64,000 bases of DNA from Lachnospiraceae bacterium (GTDB lineage: Bacteria > Bacillota > Clostridia > Lachnospirales > Lachnospiraceae). This document shows positions 34,234 to 41,549 of this stretch, piece by piece. Below the pieces are notes generated by a model. It ran no database searches, was not told where the DNA came from, and saw only the letters and a program-made list of their open reading frames with translations. The position numbers and the translations under genes are program-made. How positions within the stretch are numbered: the stretch's first letter is position 1; each line of letters starts with the position of its first letter. The DNA lies in NCBI GenBank assembly GCA_019423745.1, contig JAHZAV010000011.1, positions 9,635 to 73,634 on the forward strand. The letters are read 5' to 3'.

Positions 34234-34725
34234 TTACAGTTTTATTTTTATGACGTCTACATCCAGATCCCACAGAAATTTGTCCAGATCTTTAAAAGAC
34301 AGGAAAACAGTAGCTGTGTTTTCTAAAGGATGAATCCCAAGGCTTTTACAGCGAGACAGATCTTTGTCAATGAAAAATTCTACTGCGTGATCTGCATCAT
34401 TCATAAGGCCGAAAGGTGAAACACTTCCTTGTTTTAAGCCAAGGTACTGTTCCAGGCGTTCCTCGGAAGCAAAACTTAGATTGCCGGCACCAAGTGCTCG
34501 TCCCAGAGATTTTAAATCCACCTTTTTCTTTTCGTCGCAGGTAACAAGGAAATGGCGTTTTCCTTTGGAATCCCGAAGAAAAAGATTTTTGCACAGGGTA
34601 CCTTTTTCAGGGAGTCCGAGGCGATCCATATCTTCCATAGTGTGAACAGGTTCATGCTCTACGACTTCGTATTTAATGCCGAGTTTATTCAGTGCGTCAT
34701 AAACGCGCTGTTTCTGATCTTCCAT
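34234..34725 (-). CDS. YbaK/ProX-type aminoacyl-tRNA deacylase
   Basis: A 163-residue protein of the INS/YbaK superfamily, of the PrdX/ProX type rather than short YbaK. It has VVEHEPVHTMEDMDRLGLPEKGTLCKNLFLRD with the catalytic Lys, a central KKKVDLKSLGRALGAGNLSFAS and GSVSPFGLMND. Such proteins deacylate Ala-tRNA-Pro or related mischarged tRNAs in trans. It is convergent with the AlaX-like gene, so two trans-editing genes lie side by side. GAAAGGAG lies upstream of the ATG. Confidence 0.9.
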   Translation of the reverse strand: MEDQKQRVYDALNKLGIKYEVVEHEPVHTMEDMDRLGLPEKGTLCKNLFLRDSKGKRHFLVTCDEKKKVDLKSLGRALGAGNLSFASEERLEQYLGLKQGSVSPFGLMNDADHAVEFFIDKDLSRCKSLGIHPLENTATVFLSFKDLDKFLWDLDVDVIKIKL

Positions 34726-34849
34726 ATTATTAAACTCCTTTCCTGGAAATTCTATTTATTATTATATGGCCTAAGGCGAAGAAAGTAAAGAAAATGAAAA
34801 CGGATTGGGCAGCAGAGTTCAATGGTGGGGAGAGTTTATACTTTTTTAA

Positions 34850-34878
34850 TTGAAACTTTTGTAAATGAGCAGTAGAAT
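34850..34878 (+). promoter_or_regulatory. SigA-type promoter for the CPBP protease gene
   Basis: TTGAAA at 34850-34855, 17 bp, TAGAAT at 34873-34878, giving a leader of about 60 nt. Confidence 0.65.
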
Positions 34879-34944
34879 AAGAAAATCAGAAGATTTGTGC
34901 ATTGTCACATATTAACTTTTGGAAAGTGAGGAACAAAAATATAT

Positions 34945-35922
34945 ATGAGTAATCCATGGGAAAATCCCGGAACGGATCCAGGATCCTTTGATTCGGGGCA
35001 GGAACGCAAGAAAGATGAACAAAAGAAAGCACCCATGCCTACAATGCCCAGAGTACATAAAAATGGGGTATGGTATGTCTTTCGGCCTCTGATCATCAAA
35101 ATTATTGTCAGTATGGTTGTCAGCATGGCGGCTGCAGGATTATACAGCTTTTTTTACATGTCGAATCACTATGATGAGGCGATAGGGGCAATGCAGAATC
35201 AGGATGCTATGATGAATATGTCGATGACTATAACAGAGCAGATTATGCAGTATACTACATTGCTGGAAGGGATCAGTGCGTTGATTGTGATTCCTATCAT
35301 GCTTTTTTTGTTTTATCGTGATAGAAAAAATGAAAAAATTATGGGTATTTTACAAAATAGAAAGGCTTCCTTATGGAAATATGCAGGTGTGATTGGTATA
35401 TCTGCTGTTTTGTGTATCGGTATAAATAATCTGATCATTATTGGAAATCTTCAATCTTTGAGTGCAAGCTATGAGCAAACTTCGGAGGCTCTTTACAGCG
35501 CCTCTCTTCCTGTACAGGTGGTTTGTCTCGGTATTTTGGTGCCTATGGCAGAAGAATTGGTATTCCGTGGAGTAATGTTTAGGCGGATGCGCCAAAGAGC
35601 AGGTTTTATGCGTTCGGCAGTTTCTGCATCCCTGATTTTTGCCGTGATTCATGGAAACATGGTTCAGATACTTTATGCATTTGTAATGGGAATGGTGCTG
35701 TGTTATCTGTATGAAAAGTATGGATCCGTTAAGGCTCCTGTGCTGGGGCATATGGTGATGAATCTTGTTTCCATAGCAGCGACAGAGACAGCGGCGTATG
35801 ACTGGATGTTACAGCAGCCTGTGAGAATGGGAGTAATCACAGTTGTTTGTGCGGCAGTTGCTTCCAGTATATTTGTGTTGATGCAGCGTATAGATGAGAA
35901 ACCGATTCAAGAAATGATTTAA
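34945..35922 (+). CDS. CPBP family intramembrane glutamic endopeptidase
   Basis: A 325-residue membrane protein with a proline-rich, charged cytoplasmic N-terminus of about 50 residues, then about seven membrane segments. The three CPBP motifs are present: EELVFRG (EExxxR), FAVIHGN (FxxxH) and HMVMN (HxxxN). Members (Rce1-like, bacteriocin-immunity-like) cleave within or near the membrane; the substrate here is unknown. No bacteriocin gene is nearby, and the neighbours are cell-wall hydrolases. Confidence 0.9.
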   Translation: MSNPWENPGTDPGSFDSGQERKKDEQKKAPMPTMPRVHKNGVWYVFRPLIIKIIVSMVVSMAAAGLYSFFYMSNHYDEAIGAMQNQDAMMNMSMTITEQIMQYTTLLEGISALIVIPIMLFLFYRDRKNEKIMGILQNRKASLWKYAGVIGISAVLCIGINNLIIIGNLQSLSASYEQTSEALYSASLPVQVVCLGILVPMAEELVFRGVMFRRMRQRAGFMRSAVSASLIFAVIHGNMVQILYAFVMGMVLCYLYEKYGSVKAPVLGHMVMNLVSIAATETAAYDWMLQQPVRMGVITVVCAAVASSIFVLMQRIDEKPIQEMI

Positions 35923-35958
35923 ATATTACGAAATATTACAAAAATATTAAAAATATTA

Positions 35959-35987
35959 TTGAGTTTTTACATTTTCTATTTTATAAT
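35959..35987 (+). promoter_or_regulatory. SigA-type promoter for the first NlpC/P60 gene
   Basis: TTGAGT at 35959-35964, 17 bp, TATAAT at 35982-35987. It is preceded by a run of ATATTA-type repeats (35927-35959), which may act as an A/T-rich UP element. Confidence 0.7.
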
Positions 35988-36057
35988 AGCTTATGTTGAA
36001 GTGTGGGGGGAATACAGCAACAGAAAACGACATCAATGGTGAATAATTAAAAGGGAT

Positions 36058-37206
36058 ATGGTTAAGATGAACAGAATAGGGAAAACATTAGTAACGACAG
36101 TTGTAATCAGTTCTTTATTTGTAACACCGGTACTTGCCGCGCCATCAACAACGGAGCTGGAGAATAAAAAAGCCTCAGCTGCAGAAGAAGCAGAATCTTT
36201 GCAGGAGCAGCTGACAGAACTTCTTACTAAGATTGGCAAAATGGAAGAGAAGCTGATCGAGACAGGGGAGAAAATTATTCAGGCTGAGGAAGACTTGAAA
36301 GAAGCAGAGGAAAAAGCGGAAGAACAATACGATTCCATGAAGCTTCGAATTAAATATATGTATGAAAATGGGGAATTGAGTTCTCTGGAAACGCTTGTAT
36401 CAGCAGAAGATTTTTCGGATTTAGTAAATAAAGCAGAATATATTCAGAGCGTTCATACATATGACCGACAAAAGTTGGAAGAACTTGAGGAGACCGAAGC
36501 AGAAATAAAAGAATTGAAAGAAACGCTGGAGAGCGAACAGAAGAAGCAGCAGGAGATGCAGCAAGAGTATGAGCAAGAAGAAGAAAACCTGAATGCGACT
36601 TTGACAGAAAAGAAGGCAGAAATCGCCGATTTTGATGAGCAGATTGCGGCTGCAGCTGAAGCGGCGGCGCAAGAAGCTGCACAAAGAGAGGAAGAAGAGG
36701 CAGCAGAGCAGGAGGATAATGGCGGAAATGAGAATGGACAGCAGGCTGCAGCTGATAATGATACATCCTCTGATAATTCTTCCGGTAATGCATCATCAGG
36801 AAATGGTTCTTCATCGGGAAATAATTCCTCGTCAGGAAATGGCTCCTCATCAGGAAATTCTTCGTCAGGAAATACTTCTGTGGCACAGGCGATTGTAAAT
36901 GCAGCTTACAGCCAGTTAGGAGTTCCTTACGTATATGGCGGTTCTACTCCGGGGGTAGCTTTTGACTGTTCAGGGCTTGTACAGTATTGTCATTCGGTTG
37001 CAGGAATTTCACTTCCCAGAACATCCTACGAACAAGGCGGATGTGGAGTGGCAGTAACAGATCCACAGCCGGGAGATATTGTATGTTATGGAAGCCATGT
37101 AGGTATCTATATAGGTGGAGGAATGATGATACACGCTCCAAAACCAGGAGACGTAGTGAAAGTCGCCAGTGTTTACGGTAGTCCATGGTACAGAAGATGC
37201 TGGTAA
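36058..37206 (+). CDS. Secreted coiled-coil NlpC/P60 peptidoglycan hydrolase (paralogue 1)
   Basis: A 382-residue secreted protein. A signal peptide covers about residues 1-28 (TLVTTVVISSLFVTPVLAA). A PcsB-like coiled coil runs to about residue 210. A linker of Ser/Gly/Asn repeats (SSGNGSSSGNNSSS type) spans about 225-275. The NlpC/P60 domain carries Cys about 304 (FDCSGL), His about 347 and His about 359. It would cleave stem peptides. ATG 36058 or ATG 36067 can start; AAGGG upstream does not clearly decide. It is paralogous to the next gene, and each is flanked by its own terminator. Confidence 0.92.
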   Translation: MVKMNRIGKTLVTTVVISSLFVTPVLAAPSTTELENKKASAAEEAESLQEQLTELLTKIGKMEEKLIETGEKIIQAEEDLKEAEEKAEEQYDSMKLRIKYMYENGELSSLETLVSAEDFSDLVNKAEYIQSVHTYDRQKLEELEETEAEIKELKETLESEQKKQQEMQQEYEQEEENLNATLTEKKAEIADFDEQIAAAAEAAAQEAAQREEEEAAEQEDNGGNENGQQAAADNDTSSDNSSGNASSGNGSSSGNNSSSGNGSSSGNSSSGNTSVAQAIVNAAYSQLGVPYVYGGSTPGVAFDCSGLVQYCHSVAGISLPRTSYEQGGCGVAVTDPQPGDIVCYGSHVGIYIGGGMMIHAPKPGDVVKVASVYGSPWYRRCW

Positions 37207-37220
37207 ATATAAAAGTTAAG

Positions 37221-37255
37221 AAGGAGGACGGCAAAGAAGCTGTCTTCCTTTTTTT
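37221..37255 (+). terminator. Terminator after NlpC/P60 paralogue 1
   Basis: AAGGAGGACGGC (37221-37232) pairs with GCTGTCTTCCTT (37239-37250) with one G-U, followed by TTTTT. Confidence 0.88.
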
Positions 37256-37420
37256 GGTGGTGATTGCCTTATGTTTTTCTGAATATGTCGGGAAACTTGT
37301 TGAAATTGAAGATAAATTGTTGTATGCTTATTCTGTATAAATATAAATTAGGGTAAGAACGCGTCCAGGGGAAGCGTTGAATGAAGATAAGACAACAGTA
37401 TATAGATAAGGTGGGAGAGT

Positions 37421-38542
37421 ATGAAGAAAAAAATAGTACAGGCATCTATTACAGCAATGGTAGTAAGCTCCATGGTAGTATGCCCTGTTTTTGCAGAACC
37501 ATCTGTAGATGATCTGCAGAATGACAAAGCAGCTGCGGAAGGGGAAGTAGTATCTTTGCAGAGCCAGTTGACAAGCATTCTTGATAAGATTAATACACTG
37601 GAAAATGATCTTACAGAAAAGCAAGAAGAGATAGAAAAGGCCAATGTCGATCTGGAAGAAGCAATTGTGCAGCAGCAGCAACAGTTTGAGGATATGAAAA
37701 AGCGGATTAAGTACATGTATGAAGCAGGAAATGGGAATGAACTGGAAATTCTTCTTTCAGCTGAAAATTTTTCCGATTTGATTAATAAAGCAGAATACAT
37801 ACAAAATGTACATGAATACGATAGAGAAAAGCAGGCAGAATGTGAAGCAACCACAAAGAAGGTAGAAGAGTTGTCCGCCACTCTTCAGAAAGAGGCAGAA
37901 TCTTTGGAAGAGATGCAGGCACAGTTGGAGGAAGATAAGGCTTCACTTAATTCCATGATAGATGGAAAACAGTCTGAGATTGCCCAGTTGGATGCAAGCA
38001 TTCAGGAGGCAGTAGCCGCCCAGAAAGCAGAGGAAGAAAAACGTCAGCAGGAGGCAGAGCAGGCAGCACAGGCAGCACAAAATGAGAACCAATCACAGCC
38101 AGATACCACTACTCCTGAAAATGGAAATGCAGGATCTGACGAAAGTAATGGCGGAAGTTCATCAGGCGGAGATTCTTCAATTGTACCTCCACAGGGAACA
38201 GATGGATGGGCAGTTGTAGCATATGCAAGGCAATTCCTTGGGAATCCATATGTGCTTGGGGGAAACAGTCTGACAAATGGAATTGACTGCTCCGGATTTA
38301 CACAGCAGATTTATGCAAAATTTGGAGTAAGCCTTGGAAGAACTGACAGTTCACAGGCATATGCAGGTGTGGAGGTTCCACTTTCACAGGCACAGGCCGG
38401 AGATTTACTTGTATACTATGGACATGTCGGTATCTACAACGGAACCGGAGGAATTATCCATGCTTCATCTGAAAAGGTAGGAATTGTAGAGTGGCCAAGT
38501 TGTACATACAGACAGCTCCGCTGTGTGAGACGAGTTCTGTAA
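37421..38542 (+). CDS. Secreted coiled-coil NlpC/P60 peptidoglycan hydrolase (paralogue 2)
   Basis: A 373-residue protein with the same layout as its upstream neighbour: signal peptide about 1-26 ending VFAE, coiled coil to about 215 with the shared segment LLSAENFSDLINKAEYIQ, a shorter Gln/Asn/Ser-rich linker, and an NlpC/P60 domain with Cys about 290 (IDCSGF) followed by GHVGIY and GGIIHAS. The linker and the sequence around the active site (TNGIDCSGFTQQIY against GVAFDCSGLVQYCH) have diverged, suggesting different timing or location. It follows from a tandem duplication. Confidence 0.92.
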   Translation: MKKKIVQASITAMVVSSMVVCPVFAEPSVDDLQNDKAAAEGEVVSLQSQLTSILDKINTLENDLTEKQEEIEKANVDLEEAIVQQQQQFEDMKKRIKYMYEAGNGNELEILLSAENFSDLINKAEYIQNVHEYDREKQAECEATTKKVEELSATLQKEAESLEEMQAQLEEDKASLNSMIDGKQSEIAQLDASIQEAVAAQKAEEEKRQQEAEQAAQAAQNENQSQPDTTTPENGNAGSDESNGGSSSGGDSSIVPPQGTDGWAVVAYARQFLGNPYVLGGNSLTNGIDCSGFTQQIYAKFGVSLGRTDSSQAYAGVEVPLSQAQAGDLLVYYGHVGIYNGTGGIIHASSEKVGIVEWPSCTYRQLRCVRRVL

Positions 38543-38564
38543 CCGAAAAAAATGATTGTAAAAG

Positions 38565-38607
38565 TGCCGGAAAGCCAGAAAAACTCTTGCATCCGGCATT
38601 TTTTTAT
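38565..38607 (+). terminator. Terminator after NlpC/P60 paralogue 2
   Basis: TGCCGGA (38565-38571) pairs with TCCGGCA (38592-38598) around a 20-nt loop, followed by seven Ts. Confidence 0.82.
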
Positions 38608-38615
38608 GGTATTAT
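38587..38615 (+). promoter_or_regulatory. Promoter of rpsB-tsf
   Basis: TTGCAT at 38587-38592, 17 bp, TATTAT at 38610-38615, overlapping the preceding terminator. The resulting leader of about 130 nt before rpsB is longer than needed and may hold an S2-responsive structure, but I could not define one. Confidence 0.6.
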
Positions 38616-38750
38616 ATTCAAGTCGCAAAAAAACACGTACATGTCTGCCTGTAAAGGTGCCTAAGCTTTTTAAACCATAGCGGATTCGAAAGCCGGTTTT
38701 ATAGGAAATGAAATGTACGGAAGGAACAAAACCAAATGGAGGAAAGAAAC

Positions 38751-39518
38751 ATGAGTGTTATTTCAATGAAACAACTTTTAGAAGCAGGTGTTCATTTTGG
38801 ACATCAGACAAGAAGATGGAACCCTAAAATGGCTCCGTACATCTACACAGAAAGAAATGGTATTTATATCATTGACCTTCAGAAATCTGTAGGAAAAGTA
38901 GATGAAGCATATCAGGCAATTTCCGATATCGCAGCAGAAGGCGGAACAATCCTGTTCGTAGGAACAAAGAAACAGGCACAGGATGCGATCAAGACAGAAG
39001 CAGAGCGTTGCGGTATGTTCTATGTAAATGAAAGATGGCTGGGTGGAATGCTCACAAACTTCAAGACAATTAAGAGCAGAGTAAACCGTCTGAAAGAAAT
39101 CGAAGCAATGGCAGAAGATGGAACATTTGATGTACTGCCTAAGAAAGAAGTTATCCAGCTTAAGAAAGAATGGGAAAAACTGGAAAAGAACCTTGGCGGA
39201 ATCAAAGAAATGAAGAGACTGCCGGATGCAATCTTCATCGTTGACCCGAAGAAGGAAAGAATCTGTGTTCAGGAAGCGCATACACTTGGTATTCCGCTTA
39301 TCGGTATTGCAGATACAAACTGTGATCCGGAAGAACTGGATTATGTGATCCCGGGAAATGATGATGCAATTCGTGCAGTAAAACTGATCGTTTCTAAAAT
39401 GGCAGATGCTGTTATTGAGGCAAACCAGGGAGAAACAGGTTACGAAGAAGAGTATGTAGAAGGTGAAGAAGCTTACGAAGATCAGGCTGAAGAAGTTGAA
39501 GAAACAGTAGAGGCTTAA
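38751..39518 (+). CDS. rpsB: 30S ribosomal protein S2
   Basis: A 255-residue S2 with MKQLLEAGVHFGHQTRRWNPKM at the start and the later PDAIFIVDPKKERICVQEA and GIPLIGIADTNCDPEELDYVIPGNDDA. The C-terminal tail after about residue 230 is strongly acidic. ATG 38751 follows GGAGGAAAG; the frame opens at 38736. It is cotranscribed with tsf. Confidence 0.98.
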   Translation: MSVISMKQLLEAGVHFGHQTRRWNPKMAPYIYTERNGIYIIDLQKSVGKVDEAYQAISDIAAEGGTILFVGTKKQAQDAIKTEAERCGMFYVNERWLGGMLTNFKTIKSRVNRLKEIEAMAEDGTFDVLPKKEVIQLKKEWEKLEKNLGGIKEMKRLPDAIFIVDPKKERICVQEAHTLGIPLIGIADTNCDPEELDYVIPGNDDAIRAVKLIVSKMADAVIEANQGETGYEEEYVEGEEAYEDQAEEVEETVEA

Positions 39519-39562
39519 TTGAAACACTTTCATAAATAAGATTTCGACGGAGGAATGAAAAA

Positions 39563-40483
39563 ATGGCAGTTACAGCTAGTATGGTAAAAGAATTAAGAGA
39601 ACTGACAGGCGCTGGAATGATGGACTGCAAAAAAGCTCTTAATGAAACAAATGGAAATATGGACGAAGCAATCGAATACCTGAGAAAGAACGGCGAAGCA
39701 AAGGCTGTGAAAAAAGCAGGAAGAATCGCTGCTGAAGGTATTGTAATGGCTGAAGTAAAAGATGACAAAACAGCAGCAATTGTTGAAGTTAACTCTGAAA
39801 CAGACTTTGTTGCAAAAAATGCTGATTTCCAGGCATTTGTAAAAGCTGTTGTTAATCAGGCAATCGCATCCGATTCCAAGGATATGGACGCATTTATGGC
39901 TGAAGCTTGGAATGAAGATACATCCAAGACAGTAAAAGATGCATTGACAGAGAAAATTTCCATTATCGGAGAAAACTTAAGCATCAGAAGATTTGAGAAG
40001 ATCGTAACTGATGGATGTGCAGTAGCTTACATCCACGGCGGCGGACGTATTGGTGTTCTGGTTGAGGCAGACACAGATGTTGTTAATGATGAGATCAAGG
40101 CTTGCCTGAAAAATGTAGCTATGCAGGTTGCAGCTATGTCTCCGAAGTATGTATCCCGTGAAGAAGTTTCCCAGGAATACATCGATCATGAAAAAGAAAT
40201 CCTGCTTGCACAGGCTAAGTTGGAAAATCCGAATAAGCCGGAAAATATCATTGAGAAAATGATCATCGGACGTCTTAACAAAGAGATGAAAGAAATCTGT
40301 CTGTTAGATCAGGTATACGTTCAGGACAGCGACCTTACAGTTGGAAAATATGTAGAAAAAGTTGCAAAAGAGAACGGTGCTAACATGACAGTGAAGAAAT
40401 TCATTCGTTTTGAGACCGGAGAAGGAATTGAAAAGAAAGAAGAAGATTTTGCAGCAGAAGTTGCAAAACAGATGGGAATGTAA
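39563..40483 (+). CDS. tsf: Elongation factor Ts
   Basis: A 306-residue EF-Ts, the nucleotide exchange factor for EF-Tu. The UBA-like N-terminus has LRELTGAGMMDCKKAL, and the EF-Tu contact TDFVAKNADFQAF follows. The core and C-terminal region are intact. Unlike many Firmicutes, pyrH and frr do not follow; a terminator ends the operon and an accessory pocket begins. Confidence 0.98.
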   Translation: MAVTASMVKELRELTGAGMMDCKKALNETNGNMDEAIEYLRKNGEAKAVKKAGRIAAEGIVMAEVKDDKTAAIVEVNSETDFVAKNADFQAFVKAVVNQAIASDSKDMDAFMAEAWNEDTSKTVKDALTEKISIIGENLSIRRFEKIVTDGCAVAYIHGGGRIGVLVEADTDVVNDEIKACLKNVAMQVAAMSPKYVSREEVSQEYIDHEKEILLAQAKLENPNKPENIIEKMIIGRLNKEMKEICLLDQVYVQDSDLTVGKYVEKVAKENGANMTVKKFIRFETGEGIEKKEEDFAAEVAKQMGM

Positions 40484-40505
40484 TCTCATAAACTAAAAGA
40501 ACTTG

Positions 40506-40550
40506 AAAGCCCCTGAAAAGCCTGTGGAATGGCTTGCTTCAGGGGCTTTT
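40506..40550 (+). terminator. Terminator after tsf
   Basis: AAAGCCCCTGAA (40506-40517) pairs exactly with TTCAGGGGCTTT (40538-40549); an inner AAGCC/GGCTT adds a second stem. Confidence 0.88.
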
Positions 40551-40560
40551 GTGTCCCCCG

Positions 40561-40632
40561 GAAAAGTACAATGCAAAATATATACTTATTGATGAAAAGT
40601 ACAACATAGAGATTAATTTGTAGGGATTAATT
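40561..40632 (+). repeat. Two pairs of direct repeats upstream of the orphan gene
   Basis: GAAAAGTACAA occurs at 40561 and 40594, 33 bp apart (about three helical turns). GATTAATT occurs at 40611 and 40625, 14 bp apart. They lie between the tsf terminator and the start at 40653, in the expected promoter zone, and may be regulator sites. Confidence 0.5.
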
Positions 40633-40652
40633 CAAATTTAGAGGGATTAGAA

Positions 40653-41033
40653 ATGATAAGAGATTTAATGTATATCGAGCTGAAAACAGGTTATTCGGAT
40701 GATGGACCTGCATGGATTGGCTATGTGCAAACTTCAAAAAGTAAAAAAACCATTTATTTTAATGACCGTGCTTTTCAAAAGAATAATGGGAATTATTCAA
40801 ACTATATTGATATTGAAAATGGTGATGAATATTGGATTTCTGGTTTGAAAAAGAAAGAAAGTAACCGTCATTGGGCGGGGCGTGGTAAGATTATGATTGA
40901 CCGCAGGGCGGTGAATGAATATCTTTCTTTCATTGGTGAGACGGAGTTGCCATTTAATTTATTTGAAGTGATAGATGTGGAAGATCATTTTCCTGTAGAA
41001 AGAATAAATAAATTATTGAATGAAAAAGTATAA
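40653..41033 (+). CDS. Orphan hypothetical protein, 126 residues
   Basis: No family is recognised with confidence. The protein is soluble and beta-rich at the N-terminus (IELKTGYSDDGPAWIGYVQTSKSKKTIYF), followed by DIENGDEYWISGLKKKESNRHWAGRGKIMIDRRAVNEYLSFIG. Similar small proteins are scattered in Lachnospiraceae, in my recollection, without known function. The gene looks more AT-rich than its core neighbours. AGAGGG precedes the ATG. It is convergent with the UGA-containing gene, sharing the hairpin at 41035-41059. Confidence 0.75.
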   Translation: MIRDLMYIELKTGYSDDGPAWIGYVQTSKSKKTIYFNDRAFQKNNGNYSNYIDIENGDEYWISGLKKKESNRHWAGRGKIMIDRRAVNEYLSFIGETELPFNLFEVIDVEDHFPVERINKLLNEKV

Positions 41034-41034
41034 A

Positions 41035-41059
41035 AGGAGGCAGCCTTTGGCTGTCTCCT
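41035..41059. terminator. Terminator for the minus-strand UGA-containing gene
   Basis: AGGAGGCAGCC (41035-41045) pairs with GGCTGTCTCCT (41049-41059) with one G-U pair and a TTT loop. On the minus strand it is followed by TTTTATACTTTTT, a proper T-tract; the plus-strand side is poor. It overlaps the stop codon of the minus-strand gene. Confidence 0.75.
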
Positions 41060-41354
41060 ATACGGAATAAATTCCTTCTACAGTAATTTTTTTAAAGAAT
41101 CTTGAGAGCCCCAGTTTTACTGTTTCGCTCATACTGAATGGGATGCGGCGTATAAGGATTTCTCCGAATTCATGAGAAAAGCTTAAAAAGCTGTTGCTCT
41201 TTAATCTATTTGTTTCTTCCGAATCAACAAATCTTGCTGATATAGTCACTCTGGGGCCGCCTCATGTGTTGCACATCTCTGGGGTGATTAAAATATTTCT
41301 ATGGTCATTTTCCTGCATGTAAGCAGTGAGCCGTTCATCTAATTCAAATTTCAT
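41058..41354 (-). CDS. Candidate selenoprotein, about 98 residues, with in-frame UGA at codon 31
   Basis: Reading the minus strand from ATG 41354, 30 sense codons lead to a TGA at 41264-41262 and the same frame continues 67 codons to a TAG at 41060-41058. GAAAGGAG lies 8 nt before the ATG, and a terminator overlaps the stop. Codons around the TGA read M-C-N-T-(TGA)-G-G-P-R-V, so selenocysteine would form a CxxU redox motif. Downstream the protein has VTISARFVDSEETNRLKSN and ends KKITVEGIYSV. A possible SECIS hairpin lies at 41223-41241. Annotation by standard stop rules sees only a 63-codon tail. No selA, selB, selC or selD is in the window. The alternative is a pseudogene with one nonsense change. 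Confidence 0.62.
41223..41241 (-). promoter_or_regulatory. Candidate bacterial SECIS element
   Basis: In the mRNA, ATCAGCAA pairs with TTGTTGAT (7 Watson-Crick pairs and one G-U) around a 3-nt loop GAT. The loop begins 29 nt after the UGA and its first base is G. This agrees with the general bacterial SECIS layout (stem in the coding region shortly after UGA, G at the start of the apical loop). It was read by eye and not folded by program. Confidence 0.5.
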
Positions 41355-41495
41355 AATCAGGACTCCTTTCTTATCTGTTTTCTATAGTATGTCAGAAAAT
41401 AAAAGAATGTTCAGTGATTGAATCACAGTTACCAAAGGAAGTGCTCTGTGCTATCTTTTCAAAGGTTTGAAGGATAACAAAATTTCTTTCAGGTG

Positions 41496-41504
41496 TGATA
41501 TAAT
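41496..41504 (+). promoter_or_regulatory. Extended -10 promoter for the alkA-ogt operon
   Basis: TG-A-TATAAT at 41496-41504 without a good -35 at the normal distance. It gives a leader of about 40 nt. Confidence 0.55.
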
Positions 41505-41549
41505 TATACTATGTTTGATAAAGTATTAGAGTAAAGGAAGGTATATAGC

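Noticed and set aside
36781..36885. A tandem DNA repeat array or CRISPR-like array
   Set aside because: The repeated TCATCAGGAAAT-type units encode the Ser-Gly-Asn linker of the NlpC/P60 protein in frame; there are no spacers.
41058..41249. A free-standing 63-codon minus-strand gene beginning at 41249
   Set aside because: The start would be a GTG inside a longer same-frame gene, without a ribosome site near it. The ATG at 41354 with GAAAGGAG and the single TGA explain the region better.
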